64,000 nucleotides of DNA from Escarpia spicata (GCA_963995525.1 OZ023213.1:13839069-13903068), one strand, 5' to 3'; numbered from the stretch's first letter, positions 25,211 to 45,416 are shown. Made by a program: numbers and translations. Notes: generated by a model not told the origin, from the sequence alone.

Positions 25211-25784
25211 TTACAATCGCACACTTACACACTTAATAAACACATATAATCTATGTATGCGAACAGTTTCGTACGTTACACATTTGTGTTTCGAATGCAC
25301 CTTGGCAAGGATCAATAAGTATTTTGTAGATGCAGTTTTAAATGGATTAAACGGCGTTGCATTTTGCATACATCAAAATATCGTAGTCTTCAATGAACAT
25401 ACAAAATTAATGTTTCGCTCTTCAATTAATTAAGATAGTAGTGTAAAACAAACAATTTGCTATACGTGGATAATTACAACATGAAAGTTATATTGATGAT
25501 GTTTGAACTACATGATATGATGACAAGGGCAACTGTATATTATTCCCTTAAAATGAACACATTCTCCAGGCATGAGCATGTGTCTTTTTGTGTGCTCGAT
25601 TGCGTGGTGACTGAGTGTATTGTTTGCACTTTGCATGTCACTGTACAATCACGCGAAGACGGCCAAGAAAAACAATTCTGTGTAGCAGCGGAGGTAAATA
25701 TATACATATTTACTACTAACTACCCCTTGACATTCCATATTTTGCATGGAACCTTCCAAACATGATTGCTTTCACGAAGAGGAA
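25211..25784. other. Upstream flank of gene A
   Basis: AT-rich DNA leading to the gene A promoter. A 102-codon plus frame at 25457-25765 has no recognisable domain and its end overlaps the promoter region; I do not support it as a gene. Confidence 0.45.
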
Positions 25785-25853
25785 TATAAGGCGAAGAGGT
25801 GCGGCAAACACCACCAGTTTCGCCAGTGGAAGTCATTCGTTGTCTCTAGCAGG
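25785..25853 (+). promoter_or_regulatory. Gene A promoter (TATA) and 5' UTR exon
   Basis: TATAAG at 25785-25790 lies about 25-30 bases before the likely start around CACCACCAG (25809-25818). A short non-coding exon ends at 25853, followed by the strong donor GTAAGTG. The whole stretch aligns with the gene B promoter/exon (TATAAG..CACCAG..CCAGTG.AAG.TCAT..TCTC..AG/GTA.GT). Conservation of a non-coding stretch between paralogues is the main support. Transcription start is inferred. Confidence 0.65.
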
Positions 25854-26253
25854 GTAAGTGCGCTAACTGGTGTCATATGCACTTGCATTCTTACACATTG
25901 GTCACACGTCCATACTTCATTTTATTATTTTCACAGTGTACTGCATACAATGCTAGCTTGTTTTAATTTATATTTATATTGTCTCATAGTTCTGAAATCG
26001 TGTATTGAATGTGCTATGCTATAGCTTACAATGTCTTAATTTTGTTAATTTACTTTAACGTTTAACATGATGGCGTCGTAGTTTGAAGATATGACCTATA
26101 CAGACTCTAACATAGCGTAACACTTTGAGTATATGACTTTTACAAAGATGATTATTATTCAATGTTGTGAGAATTGTAATAAGCAATACATAGGGTATTT
26201 CATATGTTGAATAGTGTATATGTATTTTTTTAGAGCGCCTCCTTTCTGCCACC

Positions 26254-33773
<7,520 letters not shown>

Positions 33774-33818
33774 AACAGTACCGTGGCTTCGGAGAGAGAC
33801 ACATAGAGAGACAGTGTG

Positions 33819-34023
33819 AGTATGTGTGTGTGTGTGTGTGTGTGTGTTTGCGTTTGTGCGTGTGTGCGTGTGTGCGTGTTTGCGTGTGTGCGTGTGTGCG
33901 TGTGTGCGTGTGTGCGTGTGTGCGTGTGTGCGTGTGTGCGTGTGTGCGTGTGTGCGTGTGTGCGTGCGTGCGCAAGTATGTGTGTATGTATGTATGTGTG
34001 TGTGTTTTTGTACACAAACACAC
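33819..34023. repeat. (GT)n/(TGCG)n microsatellite downstream of gene A
   Basis: GTGTGC array within 50 bp of the gene A stop. Long frames on both strands here are translated repeat. Confidence 0.95.
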
Positions 34024-34094
34024 GCAGGTTGATGTAATTTTGTAAAAAGATTGGCATACAATGCTATGAATATTAATAATATACAGATGCGTAT

Positions 34095-34097
<3 letters not shown>

Positions 34098-34168
<71 letters not shown>
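34098..34168. repeat. (TA)n microsatellite
   Basis: About 70 bp of TA. A second AT tract lies at 34584-34622. Confidence 0.95.
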
Positions 34169-34174
<6 letters not shown>

Positions 34175-34582
34175 ATCTATATATACACACACATACATAA
34201 ATACATACATACATATATCAATTTGTATGTATCAATTTGAAAATGTATACACAATCGAATAGCCAATATCAGCATCACCAAAATACATTACTGTGCATGA
34301 AGTGTGACGTGGTAATACTTTTTCAGAGTCGACCACATGACCCAACGCTAAGACCAGGTCGCTGGTCCACAAAGACTTCATTCTTTCACGTCGTGCTGCG
34401 TCGTCTGTCGTCGTTGAAAGTAACCTGAACACCTTTCATGTGTTTCTTCGATGGACAAATGTAATCATTCCTCTAATAATGAATATGCATTTACAGATGT
34501 ACAATTGCTTGATTAAAGTTCCTGCTGTGTTAAGTATGATGTGTTTGTTTATAATATTATATTATGAATATTATACATATGC

Positions 34583-34624
<42 letters not shown>

Positions 34625-34639
34625 TCATTACCATTGTGC

Positions 34640-35110
34640 AGCCGCAGTGTCCCGTGGTTGGGCTAAGGCCTCAGCCTGTCGTTTCCAAGTCTTGCGCTAT
34701 CCTCTGTCAGATATGGTGCCCTTCCAGTACTCGTCTAGTTCGTCTCTCCACCGTCTCACTGGTGGAGATACGGTGGAGACGGAGGTCTCCAGGTTAAGTC
34801 CATCGTTCTGTCTTACCCATATGTTTGTTTTATTCTCCCGATATGTGATGTTTAACACACTTCTTTCCATCTTCGTTTATGCGGGTTCTAGCTTGTTCTT
34901 TGCTTTGATGGCGAGTGCCCATGTTTCCGCCCCGTATGTCATCGCTTGAAATACGCATGGGTTGAAGGCTTGTCTCTTCAAGCAAGTTCGAAAGTTACCC
35001 TTGAAGATGTTGCGGTGTTTGGCGAATGCTGTCCAACCGGCGGTGATTCTTCTCCTTGTCTTGGTTTTTATCTATGATCCTGTATCGATGTCCCAGATAG
35101 ACATAGCTTT
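34640..35110 (-). pseudogene. RTE-like LINE, C-terminal coding relic
   Basis: The minus strand reads, from 35110 down, YVYLGHRYRIIDKNQDKEK, RRITAGWTAFAKHRNIFKGN, then QAFNPCVFQAMTYGAETWAL and WVRQNDGL, and finally RWRDELDEYWKGTIWHRIAQ. This matches the C-terminal part of RTE-type retrotransposons (GWAAFGK..F...LK..VFNQCVLP.MTYGAETW...RW.D.......W.R.AQDR). Breaks and missing pieces show decay. Confidence 0.78.
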
Positions 35111-35139
35111 CAACGTTCTCTTATATATATATATAAACG

Positions 35140-35273
<134 letters not shown>

Positions 35274-35299
35274 TATATATATGTACATATCATTATGTA

Positions 35300-35999
35300 T
35301 ACTCGTGGTATATATATATATATATATAATACATGTATGACGTGATTTTTTTAATATAAGCGAACATAGGAGTTTACGCAACATCTGTGATATGTTTCTT
35401 TGATGGACATATGCAATCCTTCCTTTAATAAAGAATATGCATTTACGTTTGTACAATTTATTAATGTTCCTGCTGTCCTGCTGTCATAAGTATGATGCGC
35501 TGGTCTTTCCAAATTACGCGCTACGTAGCAAATCAAACGATATTATAGTCGCAGCGACAGGCTCTTAGCCAGAAACCAGTTGTCCCGTTATTTAAATGTT
35601 TTTTCAATTGCTACGGGTTTTTCGTTTTTCAAATGACGGATGATTTTGTGGTTGGATAATGGGATTATAATGATTCACTTGTATGCCATGATGATTTAAT
35701 ATAGAACCGTAACGTTGTTTTGTTTTGTTGCACAATAGTAAGTTCAAAACAGTGCTAGGATTGGCATAGAAAGGGCCTTATACTTGGCACTAGACCATGT
35801 AGGCATTGTTGTGCTTCGTTGATAAACATGTTTGATTCATTCACAATGCCTTAGGTATACTATTCAAACCGGTCTATTCCGCGCCGCAACAAAATTGGAC
35901 AACATGCTTCGCTCAATACGACAATTGATTACTTTTAACGGGAAGCTTGTGTCAAACTTTTTATTTTGTTACTTCTTAACTCTGAGCATTGCAATTTCG
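35300..35999. other. Intergenic, no gene recognised
   Basis: AT-rich, no frame with a recognisable product. 35386-35460 resembles 34437-34510 (TGTTTCTTTGATGGACA..AATATGCATTTAC), a short local duplication. Confidence 0.5.
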
Positions 36000-37720
36000 T
36001 GATAATATGACAAATGGAAAAGTATGAAGGGTGACATGTTTTTGAGATTTTGTATACACGTTGTAGCCATGGAAACAACACCTATTTTAAATTGTCACAG
36101 GCCTTTGCACCCGTGTAACTATTTGTCAAAATTAAATCTCTCTGGTAGGCAGATGCATTGGACAATTCTAAAGAGCACTGAAGATATATTTTGATTTTTC
36201 GAATTTTTCTTTAACATATTTTAAAATTCTTTCATCTCCAAAAATAGTTTTTTTTTTATCAAAAAACTATCTACAGTCTGTGCTCTTCAGCATACCATAC
36301 TCTCCTTGTGTACTATGAGAGATTTCAATGAATTGTTATAACAACTGACAGAAATATAGCAACAAATATGTAGCACTGAATGGAAAACGAGTACTTGAGA
36401 AAATCGCATTCAAAATTTGTACATAGTAATTCAATCATTACACTATCAAAAAATATAATTACATGACTGAAACGTTGCATCTATGTTATCCATAGCACTT
36501 TCTATTAAAAGGAGTACACTTATTGTGATATCATTGAAATGTGAGCAAAATGTGCAAATAAATATATTTCCATGGAAATGGCATTCATGTTGATTTTTAG
36601 AAGCCACTGTATCTCTTTAATAATTGGTATGGATTCACTTAATTTTGTAGGCAGGTGAACTGCATAACTCTAAGAGATGTATCAAAGAGATGTTTTGTAT
36701 TATATGAAGAAAACAAATATTTGTTTATGTACAAAAGTTGATGTTATCCTATGTTTGTATATAATTTGTTTGATAGCAAAACACGCTCAGGTAAAGCCCT
36801 TTAGCAAACCTCCCTAGAGTATACTGCAAAAGATCAAGACTTACAGCTATTCGACTAAAACTATTGTAAATATACTAAACAAATTAACATTAAACGTAAA
36901 CTAATATGTATTTGCGAAAACCGCATTAAAAACGTGCAAATGTACAATAATTGAAACATTACATAATCTAAGATTATCACTATATGACTGAATCTTTGCT
37001 CATTATTTGGTTATCCATTGCACTTTCTATCAAATAAACTGCAATCATAGTCATATAATTGAAATGTGAGAAAAAAAAAGTTATGTTTTCATGTTCAATT
37101 GTCACTACCCCTGTATATGTGCATCTAATGGTCTGAATTCATTAACATTTAGTAGGGAGATACATTGCACAATCCTAATAGGTGTACCATGAAGAAATTG
37201 TGAGTTATTTGAAATTAGTTTTAAATACTTTTTTCACCAATTTGTTTTGCTGAACTATGCGTATCATTTGTTATTAAAGATTGATGTCCTAACAAACAAC
37301 TCTCTGGTGAACCCTCTCCTTGTATAATGTGAGAAAGTTCAAGGAAAGGAATTATGCTGAAAAATAACATAACGATCCTTTAAAAACGCAAATATAAAAA
37401 TGTATATTTAAGAAAATCGCATTCATTGTTTGTACACGAAACATTACATTGCCTATGCTTATCACCAGATGACCGACATTTTGCACATATGTTATCCGTA
37501 GCACTCTGTATCAAATGAAATAAAGATTAGTTATATAATATGAGCAATGCGAACAATTATGTTGCCATGGGAATTGTGGTTGAATTTTTATAGGGCTCTG
37601 TATCTCTTCAACAGGTGATTTACACTGGAAAAAGCTTAATGGTGTACCGTTAATAGATATATTGTAAATTATTTGAAAACGTTTGTTTTACAGATTTTAT
37701 AATTGTTTCCCTAAAAAACG
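36000..37720. repeat. Diverged tandem repeat, period about 500 bp, about 3.5 copies
   Basis: CCATGG-like starts of units fall at 36068, 36570, about 37090 and 37565. Each unit carries a GTATCTCT-type block, a GGTAGGCAGATGCATTGGACAA-like block, ATTTGAAAA, a GAGAAAATCGCATTCA-type block, a TATGACTGAA..TTGC.CAT.TGTTATCCATAGCACT block and TATAATTGAAATGTGAG. Similarity is moderate by eye, so this is an old satellite-like array. Confidence 0.75.
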
Positions 37721-38340
37721 CCAACAACTATGGGGGCCCCCTCACGCCCACTAAGCTAATGTTCACACGGTGATGTCGTCCTCACACGGAAAAAACGCAA
37801 CGATAGTGGCGGCATCTACCGTGTAGCTCCACACTTTGGGGAAATCAATACAATTGTGTCATGTTAAAATATAGGAGAACATATGCAAATTAACACAATT
37901 TGGTTGATTTAAGGGTTGATGTGGACACCTATTTACTACTCACGCGGGTAAATTGTCCGACTCAAACATCGTGACAGTAATTATTTAAATCAGCATTTCA
38001 TATACCAAATAAACTGTACCATAAATGCCTCCTTGTCAAACACAAATAAATATTGTTCGCGTCGCTGTATGGCTCTTTTGTTTAACGTGGGTAATATCTG
38101 CAAATCGTATCCGGGAATCCCCTAGCGCGCATATGTCTACCTGAGGTAATCGCAGTGCAGTTGCAGTGTCTTGATCGATCTAATACAAATTTCGAGTTGA
38201 TCTTGCTGCACCCAAAATGTAAAACAAACGATACATTGAGTTAGCGATGCTTGCAGCAGCTGAAATTAGCACACGGGACGAAGAAACGATCATATGAAAA
38301 TGACAACGATATGAACTACTTCAACTACAGATGTAGGCCA
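37721..38340. other. Intergenic, no gene recognised
   Basis: Contains a C-rich segment near 37730-37800 and AT-rich DNA. No coding evidence before the L2-like element. Confidence 0.45.
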
Positions 38341-39050
38341 ACGCAATCACGATCATGTCTGCGATTTACGGAATGTATTCCACTTTTGAGTCAAGCTGTA
38401 TTGACATTTCAGATTCTTCTTTCTCTGGTTATTTTGTTAGCATTTATCGCCCTTCAAGACACCCAGCAAATTTCTTTGATGAATTTCAGGATATGTTAGA
38501 AAACTTGGCAACAATGCAATCAGAATTTTACATTGTTGGTAATTTTAATATTCATTTGGATATAGATACTGCAACAACAACCACATTTAATTATATTCTG
38601 GCGTATTTTCATACGAACCAACATGTCACCTTTCCGACACATATACATGGCCATTGGATTGACCTCTTGGTAACTCGTTCAACTTGTAAAAAAATATCCA
38701 GACACGCATAGGTTCGGATGGCTTATCCGACCACCACATTGTCATTGCCGATCTAAAAGTATCTATAACTCCAGCCGTGTCCAAACACAATGTTTCTTAC
38801 AGGGCCATTTACAGGATCAACACTGCAGCCTTAATGGCTGATATCCTTAAATACCACCTTATCACACATTCTAAAGAACACGTATCAGACTTGTATAGGA
38901 AGTACTGTCAAGTAGTTAAGGTATTGTTTCACAAACATGCACCAGTTAAATCCAAATCTGAGTCACAAAAACAACCACCTCCATGGATGACTCCAGAAAT
39001 TATAAAATCTAAAAGGCGCCGTCATTATTTGGAGTGTGTTTAGCGAAAAT
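38341..39050 (+). mobile_element. L2-like retrotransposon E2, part 1 (endonuclease end)
   Basis: Plus frames read TFESSCIDISDSSFSGYFV, SIYRPSRHPANFFDEF, YIVGNFNIHLD and GHWIDLLVTRSTC, the endonuclease domain of an L2-type ORF2 (the canonical GDFN is GNFN here). They then read PPPWMTPEIIKSKRRRHYLE, the linker before the reverse transcriptase. At 39041-39050 the frame breaks where the CR1-like element begins. The rest of E2 continues at 42426-42465 and 42804-44170. Confidence 0.8.
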
Positions 39051-39632
39051 TTGTATGAATTTTGTGGTGAATTGGTTTTAATTTGGTGTAGCAAACTTGC
39101 GAAAATATAAGGATATTTGATCAAGATAAATGATATTATTGAGTGTATAGCATACATAATTATATATATATATATATATATATTAAGCAATATTTTTTGT
39201 TAAAAGTTAGCTAGAGGGAGTAATCTAGGATAGATTAAAAGTAGGCGATTTGCGAGCGATAACTGGGGACGTTAATGTAATCGGAACGTTGTTTACAAAG
39301 TAGGTCACTGACGAAGTTAACGTAACGTGAACGACAATAGAATAGCGTTATTTGAGATAATCGATGTAATTAGATGAGTAACTAAAACCTGAAATAGCAA
39401 CCTTTTAAAGTATATATTAGTACACAGGAAACAGTCTTTGTAAAGACTACCTTGTATCTAAGCTTAACTTGAATACATTGTCATCGACATCGTAACTAGG
39501 TAAGGCACGGTGTGTCACTGTGTGTTAACAAATATAATTAACTATAACCTAAACAATCTGGTGTAAATTGTAGACAGAAAAGTATTTTCAAAGACTATAT
39601 AAAAACTATTTTGAACATAAATAAATTCTGAT

Positions 39633-40217
39633 ATGGCACCTTGCAAGCGGCAACTCAGGGCTAAACGACACTTAGTTTACAACGACTGCCAGAGCTGGGT
39701 GGATTTTGCGTTGTCTGGCTGTCCAAAATCATGGGCAGAGACCAAAGATGACGGATTCACCTTTCGGTGTATGGGGTGTTTGAGGGTGGAATGTCTGTTG
39801 AAGGAGGTGTGTAAGTTGACGGATATAGTGAAGGAGATGGAGGTGAGACTCAACATAGAAATAGATGGAGCAGAAAGGGATGACGCGGAGAGAGTTGAGA
39901 ATTCTACAACACAGAAGGAGCAGAGTTGTGACACGGAGACTGAAGAATGGAGACTGAGAGGAGGGAAGGTGACCGGTGTGAAGGAACAAGAAATTGAGAA
40001 GACAGAGGGACGGAGGAAACGTGTTCGGCAGAGGAAAAGAAAACGGGTCAGTGGGGAAGTAGAGAACGAGGAGAGACACGACAGCGATACAGATGGTGAA
40101 GAGGCAGATACCACAGAGGCAGTTGGTAAGACTGTGAGACTGAAGACTGATGGAAGAAGACAGAGTGCTCAGCAACAAAACAGAAAACATGACAGGCGTA
40201 AAGGTGGCAGGGGATAA
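39633..40217 (+). pseudogene. CR1-like ORF1, zinc-finger (PHD-like) N-terminus
   Basis: MAPCKRQLRAKRHLVYNDC starts the frame, followed by SWVDFALSGCPKSWAE and GFTFRCMGCLRVECLL. The C/H pattern C-x2-C-W..C..C-x2-C is PHD-like, as found in ORF1 of CR1/L2-type elements, with the first cysteine changed to tyrosine in this copy. A long Lys/Glu/Arg-rich low-complexity tail follows. The frame stops at 40217 but the basic region continues in another frame to 40524. Confidence 0.7.
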
Positions 40218-40483
40218 AGTGACCGTAGTGAAGGAGGTAGCCGGGGAAAAGGGACGGGAGAGGAGAGAAGAAAATGTGATGGGACGAAAGGAAATGAGAG
40301 TAAATGTGCTAGAAGAGAAGATGACAGGAGGAAAGGGGACAAGAGAAAACGCGACAGGAAAGAAGGGAATGGAAGAGAATGTGACAGGAGAGAAGACGGC
40401 AAGAGGAAAAGACAACAACCAGACATGTGCAAACCGGAGTAGCTACTCCGAGGCAGTGATTGAGGGGGCAAGGAGAAAAGAGA

Positions 40484-41008
40484 GAGTGTTTATGGGCGAT
40501 TCAATTATGAGAAAAACAGACTAGACTATATGCGAGGGGAAGGACGTTGGTGTATGTCTACCGGGGGCTTGGATAGAGCATGTGACCGAAAGGGTAGAGA
40601 AGGTATTGGGGCATGGCAAGGGAGGGTCTATACTAGTACACGTAGGGACAAACAATGCAGACAAGGAGGGAACAACTGGGATAGTTCAGAAGAACATACA
40701 TTTAGTAAGGAAGCTAAAGAAGACAAGAGTGGAACATGTTGTTCTCTAAGGAATTTTGCCAGTAATGGGAGGAAGGGGGGGGGGGGGCAACATACAGAAA
40801 CTGTAAGAGGATGGCGATCAACGCACTAGTTGAGCAGATGTGTGAAGAAGAGAGCGTGGGATTCATAGATTTATGGGGGTACTTTGTTGGGAGAGAAGAT
40901 ATGTACATGAGAGATGGCCTCCATCTAAGTGGAAAGGGGGCAGCAGTATTCTCAGAGAATCTGCTGCGATCTGTTGACATTGGGACAGGTTGCATCTATT
41001 TAAACTAA
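40484..41008 (+). pseudogene. CR1-like ORF1, SGNH/GDSL esterase-like part
   Basis: VFMGDSIMRKTD (block I, GDS), VHVGTNNADKEG (GTNN block, near 40640) and RDGLHLSGKGAAVF (block V, DGLHLS near 40911-40950) are the signature blocks of the esterase domain in CR1-clade ORF1 proteins. A stop at 40522 and a poly-G run at 40777 break the frame. Confidence 0.75.
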
Positions 41009-41085
41009 ATTCGCATGGAGGACTCGCAGAGAAGCCTAACACTGGAGGCATAGATAAAGACAGTGCAAATAATTCAGCAAAGAAC

Positions 41086-41917
41086 AGTCTGGAAAACTGT
41101 TCTGAAGCTGGATGTAAATGTGTTTGTTTAAATGCAAGGAGTATAGTAAAGAAAAGAAATGAACTAAACATTATGGTAGAAGATATTGACCCTCACGTAA
41201 TAGGTATAACCGAATCATGGGCAGCCACCGATATATGATGCCGAATTGGGACTGACAGGATATGTAATGTTTAGGAAAGATAGAATAGGAAGAAGGGGAG
41301 GTGGAGTTATTTTAAGTATTTAAGAATCTATCCAGGCTAATGAAATAAAATTAGACAGAGAAGCAGATTGCGAAGAAGCTGTTTGGTGTAACATAGTTAC
41401 AGGAAACTCAACGTTAACGGTTGGATTAGTTTATCGAAGTCCAAACATAAGCATAGAAGAGAATACAAAAATACAAAACGCTATAAGGGAAGTGAGCAAA
41501 CGGGACTGTGTTATTATGGGGGATTTTAACCATGGGCAAATAAAATGGAAATCTCTACAGAGTATGGGTAGTGAGGACCACAAGTTTTTTATTTTAGTAC
41601 AAGATAGTTTCCTTTCTCAACATGTGCTAGAACCAACCAGGGGAGAGAATGTGTTAGACTTAGTTTTGTCCTCACAGAATGAAATAGTTGACAATGTTAA
41701 ATTATGTGAGCCTCTGGGAAGTAGTGATCACAACCAGATACATTTTACCATCAAAGTAAAATCAGAAAGAAATAATAAAAAGCAGATCAGGAGATATTTC
41801 CACAAAGGAAGATATAAGGAAATGATGAAATATTTAGCAAAGATAGACTGGAATAACACACTGAAGAATAAGACAGCAACAGAATGCTGGAATATCTTAA
41901 AGAGTGAAATTGAATGA
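41086..41917 (+). pseudogene. CR1-like ORF2, AP-type endonuclease
   Basis: Ordered motifs are CVCLNARSIVKKRNEL, PHVIGITESWA, GRRGGGVIL, VGLVYRSPN, CVIMGDFNHGQIKW and LGSSDHNQIHF. These are the catalytic blocks of the endonuclease of CR1-type ORF2 (N, E, GDFN, SDH). A frameshift after 41225 and a stop near 41322 disrupt it. The reverse transcriptase that should follow has been deleted. Confidence 0.82.
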
Positions 41918-42425
41918 ATCATCGTCAAATTTGTTCCCTTAAAAAAACGGGAAACGGTCCAAAAAGAAACATTTATCGAAAGAAGCCATTAAAAAAATTA
42001 AATATAAGCAAATTATGTGGAAGTCATATAGACGTACTGGAAATGACCAGGAGATTGAGAGGAGAACAGATACAAGTGTTTAAAATATTGAATGGTTATG
42101 AAAATATTGATAGAAATATGTTTTTACAGTTAATCAAGATAGAAAGACTAGAGGACGTGAAGTTACATTAGTAAAGGAGCAGTGTAGATTAGACGTAAGA
42201 AAGTTGTCATTTTCACAAAAGACTGTAAATGAATGGAACAGATTATTTGCTGATTGTGTGGGTGCTAGTAGTTTGAATATGTTTAAAAATAAAATCGACA
42301 CATACCTCAGAAGGGTTGGATATATGTAGACAAAAGGGTTGGACTCTCGATAAGCCAAAGGGCTTCCTTGTCCACCTGCCATCTAGAGTCAATTCTCTGG
42401 ATGGCAACCTTGTTAAATCTTGTTA

Positions 42426-42465
42426 AAAATCACGCTCGTCCTTGGACAAGTCACGTTATTCAAAA
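42426..42465 (+). mobile_element. L2-like E2, 40-bp stub between two insertions
   Basis: CGCTCGTCCTTGGACAAGTC reads R-S-S-L-D-K-S, continuing E2 from RRRHYLECV before the CR1-like element. It is stranded between the CR1-like 3' end and the SINE. AAAAT at 39046-39050 and 42426-42430 may be the CR1 target duplication. Confidence 0.75.
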
Positions 42466-42803
42466 GGTAAGTTCTTATACAGCGCAATAACCAGTCCTTG
42501 GAAAACCAGTTCAATTGGCTGTATGCTGATAGTAACACTTTACTCCCTAGAAAACCTGTTCAATCGAACAACATCTCGACTTCTCTGGGAAGCATTCAAC
42601 CACGGTGTAATTAATGCGCGAAGGTTATTCGTACACAAATATCCACCACAGTCTTTAATCAGGTACTGATTCATACAGCTGGGTGAACTGACGCAATGTA
42701 GAATACACGAACTTTCCCAAGGTTCGACACCGTCGCGCAAGATTCGAACCCGGACTCTCTCAGTCGAAAGTCCGAAGCTCTCACGGCTGCGCTAATGCGC
42801 TCC
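42466..42803 (-). mobile_element. tRNA-derived SINE copy 5, complete, inserted in E2
   Basis: The tail (GGTAAGTTCTTATACAGCGC) is at the left. The head, read on the minus strand, is GGAGCGCATTAGCGCAGCCG, then GGTTCGAATCTTGCGC. Short flanks ATTCAAAA (42458-42465) and ATTCAAGA (42814-42821) look like an aged target duplication, and removing the insert restores the E2 frame Y-S-R-Q-Y. Confidence 0.85.
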
Positions 42804-44170
42804 ATAATACCACATTCAAGACAATATCACTACTGCAACAGACAAATGGCCAAAGCAAAATCGGATTATTACACAAATATGATCTCCAATAACTCTGATA
42901 GCCCAGCAATGGAACTGCATAACTCAAAGTTTACACAAACGGCCTGCTCCATCCCTACCAAATCATGCATCAATCCCGTCTTAGTGTGATTCGTTCTTTA
43001 GTCATTTCAAGGACAAAATCAGTCTTATCCGGTCTGCTTTCCCAGGTCATACTCCGTGTATTATAAATTCTGACTCTCCACAAGTAAATTCTCAACTTGC
43101 ATCGTTTGAACCTTCCACAGTTGACGAAGTGAAGAAAATAAATCCTGTGGTCTCGACTTATTCCCGACCACACTGCTAAAAACATATCTTACTCAAACCA
43201 ATAACATATATCACAAATGCATCACTGTGATCTGGCTTTTTTCCTGATGATCTTAAACACGCCCATGTAAACTCAATTCTTAAGAAGACATATTTGCCGA
43301 AAGAAGACCTAAAGAGTTCTAGACCCATTTCCAACCTCAGGTTTATTCCCAAAATTCTTGAACAGGTTGTAACAGATCGTCTAAGGTCTCACATCAGCGC
43401 AAATGACTTATACAGTGTGTTGCAATCTGCGTACAAACAACTTTGTTAATGACGTTAACATTAACATACACATCGATACAGGCAAAGTAACTACACTTAC
43501 CCTGATTGATATGTCTGCCGCGTTTGATACCATTGATCAAAACATTCTTATTAAACGTTTATCAACGTGGTACGGCATATCGGGCACACCGTTGTGTTGG
43601 TGTTCTTCATACCTCACTAAGAGACACCAAGCCATAAAGACAGGTAACTGCTTTTCAGCCGTACTGCCCACTTCATGTGGTGTCCGCCAGGGTTCTGTTC
43701 TTGTGCCTTTGCTTTTCACGCTGTAAACTACGCCACTAATCTCTGTTATCCAAAGTCATAACTTGGATTATCACCTTTACGCAGATGGCACATATATCTA
43801 CATTTCATTGGCTACACCAGATACAAAATGCTCCCTAAACCAGCTCAGTGATTGTCTCCAGGATATCTTCCTTTGGATGAATGACAGCAAATTAAAGATA
43901 AATGCAGATAAAACTTTGCGCGGAATCTCGGACTAACGTTTCATGAAAACTTCAATTTTAAACACTACATATCCTAAACATGTCGCAGCTGTTTTTACCA
44001 TATCCGTGATCTTCGCCGTATTTGCCGGTATATATCTCAAAAGCTCTTGTAAGCAGCTGGCTTGACTAATGCAATTCACTCCTTTATAATGTAATCCTTT
44101 ATAACTCAAGTAGTAAAAACACGCAACGGACTGCCGCGAACTACTCGACGGAGTTTAATAGTAATTCGTT
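42804..44170 (+). mobile_element. L2-like E2, part 2 (reverse transcriptase)
   Basis: Starts SRQYHYCNRQMAKAKSDYYT and passes through SSRPISNLRFIPKILEQVV (near 43320-43370) and TLTLIDMSAAFDTIDQNI (43494-43550). It then reads CGVRQGSVLVPLLF and YHLYADGTYIYISL (YADD changed to YADG), and RSCFYHIRDLRR (44000). Multiple stops and frameshifts are present. The 3' end of the element is not recognised. Confidence 0.78.
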
Positions 44171-45062
44171 AGTCAGAAAACTATATTTGTGAACTACAAA
44201 CTGTAGTATTAAATTAAGTTCAGTCAGACTGATGTGATCGAATATCGCCTATTCGACAATCACAACATTTTCACCAGTGGGACCAGGACACACCGTGTCA
44301 GCTAAACGTGCAACACGTGGCAAAGACAATGTGGACATATTGCTTTTCTTTAAAGCAAATATCAGCCTATATGCCTATATGCCTATATGCCTATATGCCA
44401 CAGGACGTTGTTGTGTTTGGGTGAATTTAGTATTTGGGAGTGTACCAATTTCAGCTCAGCTGTTTAGGTTGGACTCGTCTCCGATATAATTAATCGCGTG
44501 TTTTACTTTTGTTGTACCGTTCAAGTCAATGAACTCCCTAACCGGTAGTCTGTAGCAAGATATACATATGACTTTTGTATAGCGATATGCATGGTATCGC
44601 AAAGTACTGTATCGTACCGGCCCTAGTGTCTAACCCTCCGCCCACATGTATTACATCCACACGCTGATCCGGAAACTTCCCACCACATTTTTATTAATCC
44701 CCACGCTAGGAACTGTGATACATGTCTATAATTATCTCTTCAAATCAGTTGAAATAAACCATAAAATTGTTAAGTTGTGGGATATGTTGTGAAGATAACT
44801 TTGGCAAAGAGACAATGTTTATTACACAGCAGGAACTTTATTGCATACAATGTGTACATGAAAGAATACATGCATAGGATGATGTAGGTATGTTTCATGA
44901 TCACATGAGGTCCTGTTCCTTGTCAAAGGTGACAGAAGGGATAGGACTCAAATAATCATCTTGTCTCAGCGAGGTGGATTTCACTCAATGTCCAGGTGTC
45001 GAATCTACAACATTGGAACGAACGTTGAAATTAATCGTTAAATCCATATGCTCACCGGAGAC
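44171..45062. other. Intergenic, no gene recognised
   Basis: Contains an 8-bp tandem repeat GCCTATAT, 4.4 copies, at 44365-44399. No coding evidence. Confidence 0.5.

Positions 45063-45416
<354 letters not shown>

Larger units (their letters stand above)
39051..42425 (+). mobile_element. CR1-like retrotransposon copy 1 (internally deleted) inserted in E2
   Basis: 5' UTR begins at the block GTGGTGAATTGG and ends in the 3' terminal repeat CTTGTTAAATCTTGTTAAA. ORF1 and the endonuclease are recognisable, but the reverse transcriptase is missing. At about 42048 the sequence jumps from ..CTGGAAATGAC to ..CAGGAGATTGAGAGG, skipping what is 61414-62966 in the second copy, with GAC shared at the joint. 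It has identical 5' and 3' ends to copy 2 (59461-63332). Confidence 0.88.

Noticed and set aside
25457..25765. 102-codon frame just upstream of gene A
   Set aside because: No domain, no splice or codon signal, and its end runs into the gene A promoter region.
39677..40471. Minus-strand frames of 100-229 codons rich in Ser/Phe/Leu
   Set aside because: They are antisense to the Lys/Glu/Arg-rich ORF1 tail of the CR1-like element. The same antisense frames occur at 59935-60885 in the second copy.
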